Shown: one piece after another, positions 34,126 to 46,480 of the stretch | Numbering within the stretch: the stretch's first letter is position 1 | Layout of the letters: each line of letters begins with the position of its first letter | Assembly (NCBI GenBank): GCA_018398815.1 | Contig: CM031622.1 | Coordinates: 22,952,362-23,016,361, forward strand | Source: Conus ventricosus | Taxonomy: Eukaryota > Mollusca > Gastropoda > Neogastropoda > Conidae | Length of the DNA stretch: 64,000 nucleotides | Direction: 5' to 3' | Made by a program: the position numbers and the translations under genes | The notes under the pieces: generated by a model | What the model was told of the DNA's origin: nothing | Databases searched by the model: none | The model's input: the letters and a program-made list of their open reading frames with translations, nothing else

Positions 34126-34180
34126 CCCTGATGTGGCCCTTTGCGGTCAGCTGGGCTATAAGCAACATTATCTTATCTTA
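34126..34180 (+). mobile_element. 55-bp 5'-truncated copy of the I-clade LINE 3' end
   Basis: It contains 'gctgggctataagcaacatt' and a TTATC tail, as at the 3' end of the LINE at 7750-7806. A perfect 17-bp duplication ('cctgtcgtatcgcccag') flanks it at 34109-34125 and 34181-34197. The pair of duplications proves a separate insertion event by target-primed reverse transcription. Confidence 0.9.
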
Positions 34181-34342
34181 CCTGTCGTATCGCCCAGCTT
34201 GTCTCCATGTTCACCAGCAGGACAAAGTTGTTTGAGCATTTCTTTATTGCCGAGACAGAACAATCATTCCAGCCTGCAGTACTGTCATGGGTGTATAGGA
34301 AGACCCAAGTCAAATTCTTTTTCAAAGGTTACTTGATTAGCG

Positions 34343-34365
34343 CCCCCCCCCCCCCCCCCCCCCCC
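34343..34365. repeat. Poly-C tract
   Basis: Twenty-three C bases followed by C-rich and (TC)n sequence to about 34403. Confidence 0.95.
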
Positions 34366-34609
34366 GCCCCCTTCCCCCACTCTCTCTCTCTCTCTTTCTC
34401 TCTTTGTGGTAATTTACAAGGAAAACACTATGATATTTCCGGGTGATGGACATTAAAAGTGTCGTAGAAAAGTATTTGCCTGAATTGATACATGTATATT
34501 TTTGTGTCGTTGTAATATAATTTAGAAACACAAAGTTGTATTTTACTTTTTAGCCGAGAATGTGTAACGTGTGCCATTACCAAGTGCTTCCATTTTGATC
34601 CAGCCAGTT

Positions 34610-34805
34610 CTTCCCCTTTTCTTATTGCCAAGTGTTTCTGTCATTTATTTCCCTTGTTTTATCATTAAGTATTTCTCTGGTTTATTTACCACGTCTTATT
34701 GTCAGACATTTGTCGGATTCATTTTTCTCGTCCTACAGTGGGTTATTTCTCTTATTAATTTTTCTTTGTCTTATTGTGAAGTATTTCTCTCATCCACGTT
34801 TCCTG
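34610..34805 (+). repeat. Diverged tandem repeat, about 45-bp units
   Basis: Four to five imperfect copies of 'cttattgtcaagtatttctc' followed by 'tcatttatttttcttg'. The pyrimidine-rich strand keeps hydrophobic open frames, which I treat as spurious. Confidence 0.65.
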
Positions 34806-35829
34806 TTCAGTGTTTGCCTGGTGTCCAGCTCTGAAAAACACTTGTCACTGTGGTTTGTTGAGGAGGGACTGTTAGGTGCCCTCATTCTTATTCTAATATT
34901 GGGGAATTTGTGGCCGCACAGCACATGGTAGACAGAAGGACAGAGCCACTGACGGAGCTTTGTGTGAAACAAAATGTGAGTGTGGATGAAAAATATCCAC
35001 AACATTGTTTTTCTTTGTTTTGTTTTTTTCTTGAATTGTCTGCTCTGTCTACACCGGGAATACACTGTACAGAGTGCCAACCTTTATATTTTCATTGTAT
35101 CTTTTTCTTGCTCTGTTGAACTTTGCACAGATTGAATTTCATATGGAGTTATGGTCGCTTGATTTCTTTTCCGGTGAAGAAACTCCCTCAACTGTCTGGC
35201 TAATCAGAGCAAATCTCACTGGTAACTTGCAGGATTTACAAATATCATGTAATCACTAGGGCTTTAAAAACATGCTCAAACTGCCAGCCAGTCTTTTGTG
35301 GTGTTGCGATCAGTCTCCAATGAGTTTGTGCAGTGCTTTTAAGTAGACCGCCAACTTTTCTTTTTTCACTTTTGCCTATTCAGGGTAACAATTAACTAAG
35401 ACCTTTCTCTAAATTGAAACTCCCGCCAAAACTTGCACCATCTCCAAGGAAATAATGAAGAGATGTTTTCGCATATTTGTTTTTTCGACAATACCTGTGC
35501 ATTTAGGAATTGACAACCTTTGCAACATTGTCAGGTCCACTGTATGTGAACTATATTTCAAAATACCATGCAGAAGACTGAATGGTGTACATTGACTGTT
35601 TTGTATATTTATTTGTTCATTTTTGTTTGTGTGTGTATGTTTTAATATATCGACATAAATCCACAAAAAATGGCAATTTTCAATGTTTCAGTTTTTTTCA
35701 AGTATTGGACAATGAATGGAGTGAAGAATTTTTTGACAAATAGCCCATAGTGGCAAGTTTCCCATAATGACAAATGGTCCATAATGTACTGTGAAATATA
35801 ATGACTACCAGACTAAACAGTTCACCAGT
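34806..35829. other. Non-coding stretch, nothing recognised
   Basis: No domain, RNA gene or known repeat found. Short open frames have no splice context. Confidence 0.45.
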
Positions 35830-36690
35830 TAAAGAAGGCTACTCACTGTGTGCGTAGCTTTCGTCGGCAATGTGGCTGACTTCTTCAGCGCAACTGCTGG
35901 GTTGAGACCTGGCTTCAGTGCGCACTGCCGTGAGCGAACTCACGACAATGCGACTGACTGAGTGAGGAGTACACCGATGGCAGGTTGTGTCAGCCCCGGT
36001 CGCGGTGAAGGGTGGGGTTCCTGGCGGCGATGTGGACTCGACTGCCTCCTTTACTCCCTCTGGAACCATCCTGCTTCTCTGTCGAGCACTTGCACATTGT
36101 CCTTTTCAAACTGATGTTGGGTGTGGGTTAGATGTTCACCCACTGGGGAGGACTCACGTTTGCATTCCTTTAGTCTCTTGTGCAGGTTTCACCAATGTAA
36201 CTATGGTCACAGTCCTGGCAGTCTATCTTGTATATCACCCCTGATTTGTCCAATTTGTCTGTTTTGTCCTTGGGGTGGACTAGCTGGCTTCTGATGGTGT
36301 TGGTGGGCTTGGCGTGGACACTGACTCCCAACTTTCGGATCTTCCTGCTGAGAGCTTCAGTGACGCCGCTGACGTACGGCATGGAGACGTGCCCTCTTGA
36401 AGGGGTCCGACATTCTGTGGAGGGGAGGGGTATGATTTTCTTGCCCCCCCGGGATATCCCAGGCCCACTTCTGGTATCCCGATATACTTGACACTTTCTT
36501 GATGTGCTGCACCTCCTCTTCCCAAGCGGTGTCGGTGGAGCAGATGCTCTTCGCTCGGTGGGTGAGGGTGCAAATAACTCCCAGCTTGTGTTCCGTGTTC
36601 TGTGAAATAATGAATGGGGTTGGTGCCTCGGACTATTGGTAAAAAACTGCTGTGTCAGAATGATTGGTGTGTTGATTGGGGACACTCTAC
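35830..36690 (-). mobile_element. Penelope-like retroelement, 3' part with GIY-YIG endonuclease motif
   Basis: The minus strand reads VSMPYVSGVTEALSRKIRKL, then VHAKPTNTIRSQLVHPKDK. SGVIYKIDCQDCDHSYIGET follows, the GIY-YIG-like core with its upstream CX2C that marks Penelope-type endonucleases. After a frame change come VGEHLTH, NVQVLDREAGWF and NPTLHRDRG, the remaining endonuclease blocks in order. The RT domain that should lie upstream (above 36690) is missing and a 113-bp tandem array follows there. It is a 5'-truncated, frameshifted copy. Confidence 0.82.
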
Positions 36691-36753
36691 GGATGATGAT
36701 GATATTGTTGATAAGATTGTAGCCGTTTCATAGCAGTAGTGTCTAGCCTACGG

Positions 36754-37432
36754 AAGAAAAAGAGATGTAGCAGTCAATCTTGTCACAATCCAAAGTCGAA
36801 TTTGGTACAAGCTGCCTGGTTTCTGTCAATATCTATACTTTTTAAGACATGAGCAGTTGTGATGGATAAGAGTTGTAGCAGTTAATCTTGTCACAATCCA
36901 AACCTGAGATTGGTACCAGCTGCTTGGTTTCTGTCAATACTTATACTTTTGAAGACATGATTTTAGCGGCTGTGATGGATAAGAGACGTAGCAGTTAAGC
37001 TTGTCACAATCCAAACCTGAGATTGGTGCCAGCTGCTTGGTTTCTGTCAGTACGTATACTGTGTAAGACATGATTTTGGTGGCTGTGATGGATAAGAGAT
37101 GTAGCAGTTAATCTTTTCACAATCCAAACCTGAGACTGGTGCCAGCTGCCTGGTTTCTGTCAGTACGTATACTGTGTAAGACATGATTTTGGCGGCTGTG
37201 ATGGATAAGAGATGTAGCAGTTAATCTTTTCACAATCCAAACCTGAGACTGGTGCCAGCTGCCTGGTTTCTGTCAGTACGTATACTGTGTAAGACATGAT
37301 TTTGGCGGCTGTGATGGATAAGAGATGTAGCAGTTAATCTTTTTACAATCCAAACCTGAGACTGGTGCGAGCTGCCTGGTTTCTGTCAGTACGTATACTG
37401 TGTAAGACATGATTTTGGCGGCTGTGATGGAT
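36754..37432 (+). repeat. 113-bp tandem array, six units
   Basis: Unit starts ('gtgatggataagagatgtag') fall at 36859, 36972, 37085, 37198, 37311 and 37424, exactly 113 bp apart. A diverged first unit begins near 36754. Units at 37085-37423 are almost identical, while the first two are more diverged. No protein frame is maintained. Confidence 0.95.
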
Positions 37433-39805
37433 TATCACACTTGCTGCACCCCCAGTGCTGTGCGATGCTGGATGAAAGGCGATGAACTCAAGTTGTGTCG
37501 TACACGGGCGGCTCAGTGGTCAGTCACCTTTGAGAGAATGGTGCACACACTGGCCCACAGAATTCATCCTTTAGTTGTTAAATACTGCTGTTAGGGTTAC
37601 CGCTGTCTTCCGTACCCCTCCACAGTTTTTTTTCTTTACCAGTTGCTCCCCTCTGCCTATTCTTGGCGAACACTCGCATCAAAATTTGAACATGTAGTCC
37701 CACCCAAAAAGGAAGGAATGAAGCGTACAGGCGCAGAGTCAGGGCAGTTTGCCAGTGTTGCTGGGCTGCTTGCATATACACCTCTTGTCTATTAGTCTAA
37801 TCGACTTAAAGGCTACATGATGGCTGCAAACAAGACAGAATCATTACCAAGTCTTTTTTTGCTCTGTGTTAGTACTGTTACACAGATTATACAGCCTAAC
37901 CTAACCAGCTGTAAGAATTTGGTGTGTTTCAGTATGATGGAACCCATTCGAAACAAAAGCATGTCAGTATTTTGCCTTGATGGGTTTCTACTGTAGCAGA
38001 AAAGAACTGTGAAAATTGTGTGGAACACCTTGAATGATACATTTTAGTTTTAGCAAGTTTAATATGTGTGAAGCTATCCATTTCTGATTACTGATAACAA
38101 ACAACAACAAAAAAGTAACGATTCAGGCTTGAAGTGATACAGAAACCGAGGAAACTTCTCCGCTAATATCAGTCTCATGACTTGGTTTTTTCAAAGTTAT
38201 AGAGTTTTAAAGTTGACTGGTTCCTGATCAGTCTTTGAACACATTAGGACCTCGGTATCATCCTACAGTGTTTTACTAGTTCACAAAGAAATCTTATAGT
38301 GCCCTTTGACTTAAAAATCACATACTTTGAAAATAATGAAAAAGGGTAAAAAATATGCATTATATGATTTCTCAGAGGTTTCATCATTTACAGATAATTA
38401 GCAGTGGAGGTGTGCAGTTTGACAAAATTCACATTCACCAGACCTTGATTGCTTTTTGCGACTACAAGCCACAAAGCACAAAAGCTGGTCAGTCAACGAG
38501 TCGTTAACAAATTCAAAAACTTTCACAATAAAAACAGTTTGGCCTGACTCCATTGCACCAAATGACTATCCAGTACCATAAGAGTACACTCCCCTGGAAA
38601 ACTTGCAACCTGTTGCAAAGTAACACTCGTGCTCCCCTGGAAAACTTCAGTCTGCTGCAAAATAACGCTTGTTGGAGAGTGAAAGTGTCCATGATGGAGA
38701 TGCAAGCCAAACTTCCAGCAAAAAAAAAGGGAATACATGAACAAGATACTCAGTTAAATCTATATCCCTGAAAAATAGTTTTCAAGAAAAGGGTATGAAT
38801 ACACCTTGACATGAAATGGATGAGAAAAGCTGACCCTGTAACTATTCTACAATCAAGAAATCTACAGCAACAGTTGAAGACCACCCACAGTCCGCTCTCT
38901 TTCCCTTGATGTTTATTCCACTGTGGGTGTGAACCAAATTAGAGGTGTTCTGGTCGCCTTCACTTGGGAGGTGCCAGTACTGATGGGGTCTGCCCACATA
39001 GGACTCTTTCAGCACATATAGTTGAAATTCAGTCCTGAATGACTGCAGGTGAAATTCAGCAGTCGGTGTGTGTGTGTGGCGTGTGTGTGATGTCATTCAT
39101 GTCACCAGGCAAATTTTCTATGCTTGCGCTTACTGTGCAAGTTATGGAAGCTGCAACAGGTGTTTTCACAAGTTAGGTACTTCGCCAGGAAGGGAATCTG
39201 TGCATACTCCACATGAATAATCTGTATTTTGTAATGGCAACCTGTGGGGTTTGTTCGTGTTGACGCTGTCCACTACCTACGTGTACAAGCCAGCTGTCGG
39301 TAGACAATAGAAACTGCAGCAGGATGGTCCTGAGCTGGATTGAAAATCATTATTTGCTTCATTACCTATGTCACTGTGCTCAGAAAAAAAGAAGAAAAAA
39401 AGAACAGATGTGGCGGTATCTTGTGTAACCAAAACAAAAGTGCCTTGAACATTGTACACAGTTTGATACATGGCACACTCCCCCTCCCAACTCATCCCCA
39501 GCACTGCACCATCTAGCTTCGAGTCCTGTGTTACCGTGCTTTTTTGATCAAAAGGTATTCTTCATGTATATGCCCATGTAAAGTATGCAAGAGTCTTAAG
39601 ACAGTGAGGTGCAGGGGAGAAAGGTCGGTGTAGGCGTTTTGTCCGGGCTGCCCTGTCACCTGTGTGGTGTGTGATCTGAATGGAGCCTTGACGTGAGAGT
39701 AATCCTGTTGTCCGTCTTCTGCACTAACAACAAAGGAACTGAAGATGTCTGTGCAATAAACAAGACAGCATTCTGCCTGAACAAGCTTGAGTGGACTGCA
39801 TTTAT
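37433..39805. other. Non-coding stretch
   Basis: No gene recognised. It includes a two-copy direct repeat of about 44 bp at 38590-38680 ('ctcccctggaaaactt...'). Splice-flanked exons were not found. Confidence 0.45.
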
Positions 39806-39845
39806 TTGCGTGTGTGTGTGTGTGTGTGTGTGTGTGAGTGTGTGT
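39806..39845. repeat. (GT)n microsatellite
   Basis: About 20 GT units with one GA interruption. Confidence 0.95.
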
Positions 39846-40638
39846 AGTGCTTGTTTATGAAGTGGATTACCGAATGTCAAACACGGTGAAGGGGAGGATT
39901 TTCCTTAAGCTCACTTTTTTGTGAACCCGCTTTGTTCTTTCATACAACTTTCAATGTCTTTATCACCAAAGTATTTAAAAAATAATGTGCATCTTTTACG
40001 CTGATAAAGATTTTTTAAAAAAATTTCAATTGTGCATCTTTTACACTGATAAAGATAATAAATCAACACTATACAAATAGATTTTTTAAAAATTAATTAT
40101 TTAAATGTTTAAAAAAAAGGATTTAGAAAGTCAGCGTAGAAATTCCGGTTTGCTTTAAATGAAGGATTTGGTGTTGAAATGGTTTGTCTAAAGTTTGTGT
40201 TCTGTCAATAAATCAGAATGTTCTTACAGGTGCATTTGGAAATTTGATAAACCCAGTTTGAGGATTGTGAATGTGTGTGTGAGAGAGAGGGGGAGAGATT
40301 CTCTTCTCTCATCTTGGTCATTAATTCATTTATCCATCAGCTCTGAGCTGTGCGCATTGTGGTCTTGAAAACTTAGCAAATGTGGTATAGCGTATTTGGA
40401 CCTCCTTGATCAAACTGAAACTCTGTGTGTGTGTGTGTGCATGCACGCATGGTCATGAAAATGGTTACTTTTCATCACCAAGACATAGTGTGAACAAAAT
40501 GTACTTTAATTTCATACAAGGCTTAATAATGTGAAATAATGTGAAGACAATAAAACGTGCGCACACAAACGCACACGCGCACACACACACACATACTCAC
40601 AATCCTTCACATTTACACACTCGCAAATGTACACACGT

Positions 40639-40696
<58 letters not shown>

Positions 40697-41804
40697 CAGT
40701 TCCATTTAACATTTCCACTGGTTTCCATAAACTGCAACAATTTATATCAGTTTTTCAAATAATGTAAACCATTTTCCCATCACTGGTTGCATTATATCTG
40801 AAGAAGCATTTTTTTTTTTGAAGCAGGCTAAAACGATTCCCATGGTCTGCTTATTAAGTTAAAGTGAAACAACAAAACGAATACATCAAATAAATAATGA
40901 TTGAGCAAATGCTTAAATGAACAAAGATCAAAGAGAGAGAAAGGATTAATTTAGCAAATACAGACAGAAGACAAGAAACCACCGTCTGTATTTTGATGAT
41001 GGAGGATGTTCAGAAATCTGAAAGGGATGCAATCTGTGTTACAGCTCGTGTTCAATGAGAGTGACGTCATTGTGATGTGGACAGATGCCTTTGGTGGGCA
41101 GACCCAACATTTTGCCTCGTCAGTCAGAATAACAGCTCAATCAGATAGAGAAAAGCAAACAACAGCAAAAATCCAACACAAACAAAAAAAAAGGATGCTA
41201 AATGTTGTGCCTGTAATGTAGACTCAATATCCGGATCATTATCCTCGCATCCGCTTCAGACCAAATATTTGACTCCATAGATGCATTTACTTCTGACCCA
41301 TAAACTGAGGAGAGATAACTCTATTTGTGATGGAAAGACTGGCATTAGTTTCTTTTTTTTCTCGGAACAGGTCTATTAAGGAGAAAGCGTTAAGTCAATA
41401 GGGAGGATATGCAGCAAATCCAGAAAGGAGTCAGTCTAGATTACCGTAGGCCATTCAGAACAGGGCAAACCTCTGTCAGGGTCAACCAGATTCTGCGTAT
41501 GACCTTTGAACCAGATCTACATCAAAAGGTCATGGGTTCATCTGTAGGACACATATCTCTACGTGAAATTTCTGTAAACTGGTTCAGAATGTTCGCAAAA
41601 TCTTGTTGACAAAGAAACGAAGAAAGAGGCGCGGATGAAAACGATCATCTCCTTGGTGGGAATGACAAATCCAGGAATTCGATGATTGGGGGAACAAAAA
41701 TATAGCCGTGTTTGTATTACCTATTTTCGACCATGTCCACCTCCACCACCCAACCCTCTCTCTCTCTCTCTCTCTCAATTCACAAATGCCATTTAAGATT
41801 GCTT

Positions 41805-41847
<43 letters not shown>

Positions 41848-42090
41848 TATTTTGTTCATGTTAATAGCTGTTGCTTGTTCATTTGCTCATTTCACAGTTA
41901 ATGTCAGTGCTTGTTTCTTTCTGGTAGATGCTGTTGTTGTTTGTTGTTTATGTAGCCATGTTTTAATGCATATGTTATATTATTTAGTACTATTTTAGTT
42001 GAGTAGTAATGCCAAGTATGAAAAATAGCTGAGCCAGTACTTTTACCTTTGTAAAATAAAGAATCATTATCATTGTCATTGTCACTGCCA

Positions 42091-42157
<67 letters not shown>

Positions 42158-43150
42158 AGATGTTCAGCTGCAGTGTCCAGAAATGAGACTGTTAGGATGA
42201 TGTGCAGGTAGTACCACATACAGAGGACAAAGGAATCGATTGTTTTTCGTTTGTGCCTTCAGACTCTCGCCTAATTCCGTCTCATCTGTATTTCAGTATC
42301 CTTCATTTCTTGACTCAACATGTCAGCACACAGAAGTGACAAGCAACCAGTGTCTTGTTTTCCGTTGGACAGAGAGAGTATACCACCCCAGAATGACTCT
42401 ATGCTCAGTCACCATTAAATGTGATTTCTCTTTTATGTCTCCTCGAAAATTTCTTCAGAACAAAACGAAAAACAAAAACGGAAAGATTTTAAACGTTCTA
42501 TGTTAATGTTTTTTTGTAGGTGCAAAAGAAACACGTTTATATTGCTTTAAAACGAATCGGACCTTAAAATTTGACAGCTCTCGTTCAAAGGGAAGTAACC
42601 GTGTATAGTTTTGAACACGAGCCTCACGTTGAAAACCCTATTTGGTAACTTCCCTTGGTCACGTTTTGATAGTGCTCAGTACTTGAGTATCGGTCACCCC
42701 GATAAACTGCAGCACATCCTGACAGCTGGCATAGTTAATGCACGCCAGAGGCGCGTTTCATCGATAGCGGCGAGAGAGTCTGTAACTTCATGGCACACTC
42801 GCGGGGCGAATGGAGGGAGATAATTTGGCAGCACTCGCCAAAGCATCTGGGGTGGTCGCTCAAATGTGAGAGTAAACAACCTAAATTAGTCAATTCTTTG
42901 ATTTGTGCATGAAAAGAAGTAGTTTGTGTCATCAAGGAGGTGTCACTGCGTGCGGACTAGTCCATATACGCCACACCACATTCGCTGAGTTTTGAGACCA
43001 CACTACGCATGATTTTTAGGTGATGGATAAATGAATTAACAACTAAGCTGAGAGAATTGAAGAAGAGGGTCTCGTGGTTACGACTTAGCAGATGTCTGAC
43101 CAACACATTAGCCCAAAGCGATGGTCAGACCTTCAGTGCCTACCTAACAT
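39846..43150. other. Non-coding stretch with several microsatellites
   Basis: No gene recognised. It contains (AC)n at 40570-40693, (AT)n at 41812-41846 and (CT)n at 42093-42154. Two copies of 'tgtgcatcttttac' with 'ctgataaaga' lie near 39987 and 40032. A somewhat CpG-rich patch at 42650-42830 could be regulatory but has no supporting exon. Confidence 0.45.
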
Positions 43151-43164
43151 TGGTTTTTTGGGGT

Positions 43165-43682
43165 TTTTTTTTTTTTGTATGTGTGTGTGTAGTGAATGTA
43201 CACGTGTGTATAGGGATGTGTGGGCACGCACGGGCCCATATGTGTGCGTGTGTGCATGTGTGTGTGTATGTGTGTGTGCGCATGTGTGGTGCGCGCTTGT
43301 GTGTGTATATGTGCGTGCGTGTGTGTGTGTGTGTGTGCGTGCACATGTGTGTGCGTGTGCAGAAGTGCATGTGTGTGTGTGTAATTTGTGGGTTTGTGTG
43401 AGCACACACACATGTATCCGCATATGTATGTGTACATATATGTGTGTGTCTTTGTATGTGGGTATGTGCATGTGTGTATGCATTTGTGCGTTCCTGTGTA
43501 TGTATGTATGTGCGCACACGTGTGGGTGTGGACATGCACATGCACACATGTGTATATGTGTGTGCATAAGAGCGAGCAAACGTACACGCGTACGTTTGTA
43601 TGTGTGTCTGTATGTGCGTGTGTGTGTGTACATGCACACGTGTGTGTGTGTGTGTGCATGCACGCGTGTGTGTGTGTGTGTA
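43165..43682. repeat. Complex (TG)n-rich tract, about 520 bp
   Basis: Almost continuous alternation of purine and pyrimidine (tgtg, gcgc, tgca, acac, tata) with few breaks. Long open frames on both strands (Cys/Val-rich on +, His/Thr-rich on -) are low-complexity artefacts. Such alternation can adopt Z-DNA. Confidence 0.9.
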
Positions 43683-43899
43683 GTGACTACGTCCATGATG
43701 TTCAAGATGACTTGGATCAAGAACAAGAACATGACCACAAATACAACATAATTATGGCACGCACACACCCGCCACACACACACCGTAACAATAAACGCTC
43801 ACCCCCCCCCCCACATCATGGACTCTAGATGCTTGTTTGAAACTGCTTGTGGATGAAAGTCGGTGGAATGCTTGTGAACTGCTTTACCTCCATTGTTAG

Positions 43900-44970
43900 A
43901 CTGAAGTTGTTAAACTTGAGTACCATTGTCTTTCTGGATAGTCTGGCCATTTTGCTTCACTGTGTATCCCCAGCCTGACTTACCTTTGGTGACAGAACCG
44001 TCAGTGTATATTACAATATCATCTTTTGTGGAAAGGTCTTCTACCTACATCTGAATTTCTGCGTTGGTTTTGCCTTCTGGCCATTCTCGACAATGTCTTC
44101 CAAGTTCTGGAGCGAGGGCAGTTTGGTAAAGGTGTTTCAAGTGGTCTGGATACTTCTCCCATTCCCTGGTTTCTTTGAGTTATGCTAACTGGCACACAAG
44201 CTGTATTCTGCCTTCTGTCTGTCCCATCCATGATTTTCCACGTCCTAGCCTTTTGTTTCCTTGACCGCCACAGGAAGTGGGTTTGGAGCTTTTCAAGTGC
44301 TCTGAAATATGCCTTCACCTGTTCTAGCTTGTGTCTTGTCTGCATTGAAGGAAGGTCAAGCAGATCGCATAGCTTCAACTGGTGTGTCCTTCGTGGTTCC
44401 CAGGATCAATCCCGCTGGTTCATTTGAATTCTTTCTAATTTGAGAAGGTTGCTGTTGGACAGTATCGTAAGCCCTAATCCATAATCTATCACACTGAGTA
44501 CAAGGGCGTGATACAGTCGGTAGAGATGGCGCTGTTCAATGCCTTTAGCTGCCATTGCTTTCATGGCAGATAGCCTTTTTTTGCATTAAGAACATATTCT
44601 CAACATGCTTTCTAAAGGTTAGCATTCTGTCAAAGCCTACACCCAAATAGCGTAGGTTGTTAGTTGATTCAATTGGTATTCCATTGAAGGAAACTGGCGA
44701 GGGTACTTGTCCTGACGTCTTGTTGAGAGTGCAGACTAACGTCTGGGCTTTGTAGGGTGATGGACGATCTAGTTTCTTGACACCATTGAGCAATGTTGTT
44801 CAACTGTTGCTGAACTGCTTTCGTTCTTTCTGACATTTGATGTTTTGCTGATCAGACCGTCATCTGCTAGTGTCAAACCTTGAGCAGTTCCGTTTCTGTT
44901 GAGTCTGCAAGGCCTTTAGTGTAAACATTGTACAAAATAGAGGAGCGAGGAGAACCTTGAGGTAATCCCA
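43900..44970 (-). mobile_element. Second LINE family: RT 3' half, RNase H start (broken)
   Basis: On the minus strand, GLPQGSPRSSILYNVYTKGL (about 44960-44905) is the RT GxPQGSxLS block. LADDGLI (about 44863) is the active-site box. Then come KAQTLVCTLN and LRYLGVGFDRMLTFRKHVEN (44650), and MLDLPSMQTRHK-like LLDLPSMQTRHKLEQVKAYF (about 44360). IYTDGSVTKGKSGWGYTVKQ near 44010 begins RNase H with its first Asp. LTMEVKAV near 43890 fits the RNase H Glu block. Frame changes separate most blocks. Its sequence differs from the LINE at 1987-7806, so it is another jockey/I-group family. Confidence 0.82.
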
Positions 44971-45249
44971 TGGAAAAGCAGTAACATCAGCTGAATGAAT
45001 AATGAAACAATCAGAATACCAGTCAGTTCTCCCACAGCCAGATGAACTTGAATAGACTGAATAGGCCTAGCGTTTATTTAATAATTTTTAAAAAAGCCTC
45101 GTTTCTATACCCACTACGCCTTTCGCTTCTCACGCCTCAAAGCAAACGCTAGCCACACCCCACTGTCTGCGAAACCCGCAGTAAGTTTGATCCCTGGCGG
45201 ATGCAGTTTCTGGTCGTCAATCCTGTCCTGCCCTGATGTTGTTAGAGAA

Positions 45250-45470
45250 GGAGTCGTTTTTCTGACAAGAGCTCTCTGCAAATGACACACGGCTTAGCGG
45301 CACACTTTTTCGATTCACTGAATAACTTCGGTTTGAACGGACTTTTGCTCTCTGCAGATGACACAACCGCTTCGCTGCGCACTGAAAGAGATTTACTGCA
45401 GACGACACTCCGATGAGCTGTATACTTTAGAGAGTGACTGGAGACGACACACCGCTTATTTTCGCACTTG
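45250..45470. repeat. Diverged direct repeat, about 85-bp units
   Basis: About three loose copies of 'gctctctgcaaatgacacac' followed by 'cgcttcgcggcacact' and 'gaatgaata'. They are weakly conserved and I see no coding frame. A (GTTT)n tract follows at 45488-45516. Confidence 0.5.
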
Positions 45471-46062
45471 AATGAATAAGTCGTGTTTTTGTTTGTTTGT
45501 TTGTTTGTTTGTTTATTTTTTAATCGAATGTTTAGTTTTATGATTTATAAGTCTGCCGACCACAGAGGGCCTTTTCAGGTTATCATCGCGTAGACGAAAG
45601 AAAGGTTCCATCCTGCTCTGAAACTAAAACAACTTCAAATTCAAAGGAACTGCCTACGAATTACATACCTTAACTCTCTGTGTATATATACAGCTAATCT
45701 ACTTGCATCCACACGGCAGGTAAGAAGAGGTCGTGCAGAGGGCACAAGGTATTCCCAACAAATTTCTTCCCCCAAGTTTACACGGTGTTGGAAAATAAAG
45801 TAATAAATGAATGCATAAATAATTGAATTAAATTGACGCCCCCTTTCATCTTCCTCCCTCCGAAGAAAAGCCGATAAAAGACACTGGAGAAAAAAAAAAG
45901 CACAACAGACAGCTAGTGTCCAGTCTGGAAAGTGTCCATGTCTCATTACCTACTCGTCAGATTTTTTCCCCCCAAAGCTGACATTTTACCAAAGAAAAAA
46001 GTGCAGGATTTCTGAAACAACGACTTTTGAATGGGCTACAGAGGCACAAAAATGATGCATGA

Positions 46063-46480
46063 TTGCAAAGACAAAAAATAGTAATAAGAAAGCATAGCAG
46101 AAGGGACATGTCCTACTTGGACCAAATAACCAACGAACAAATCCGACAGACCATCCAGAAACACTTAGGCCCCTATGAAGATCTGCTCACTACAGTGAAG
46201 AAACGGAAGCTGAGATGGTATGGTCACACAGCAAGATCCAGTTGCCTATCGGAAATAATCCTTCAGGGAACCGTGGAGGGAGCAGAAGGAGAGGCAGACA
46301 GAAGAAAAAATGGGCGGACAATATTGCAGAGTGGACAGGCAAACCTTTTGCTGAAACCCAGGCTCTCGCTCATGACTGGGACAGATGGAGGAAAGTGGGG
46401 TACAGCGCATCAAGGCGGCGCCCCTACGACTCCATAAGGAGTAAAGGGCGCAAGGCAAGGCAAGGCAAGCAGAAGGGAAT
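46063..46480 (+). mobile_element. RTE-type LINE 3' end with CAAGG-repeat tail
   Basis: Two overlapping frames give MSYLDQITNEQIRQTIQKHL and VKKRKLRWYGHTARSS. After one frame change near 46270 they give RRRGRQKKKWADNIAEWTG, HDWDRWRKVGYS and RRPYDSIRS. This is the conserved C-terminal tail of RTE-like LINEs. It ends in a short repeat 'gcaaggcaaggcaaggcaag' (about 46450-46470), as expected for an RTE-type 3' terminus. It is 5'-truncated. No clear target duplication was found. Confidence 0.78.

Noticed and set aside
42590..42850. Possible promoter or first exon in a CpG-richer patch
   Set aside because: No consensus donor with an open frame and no motif beyond composition.
43092..43828. Cys/Val-rich (+) and His/Thr-rich (-) open frames of over 160 codons
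   Set aside because: Low-complexity translation of the TG-rich tract with no domain or splice support.
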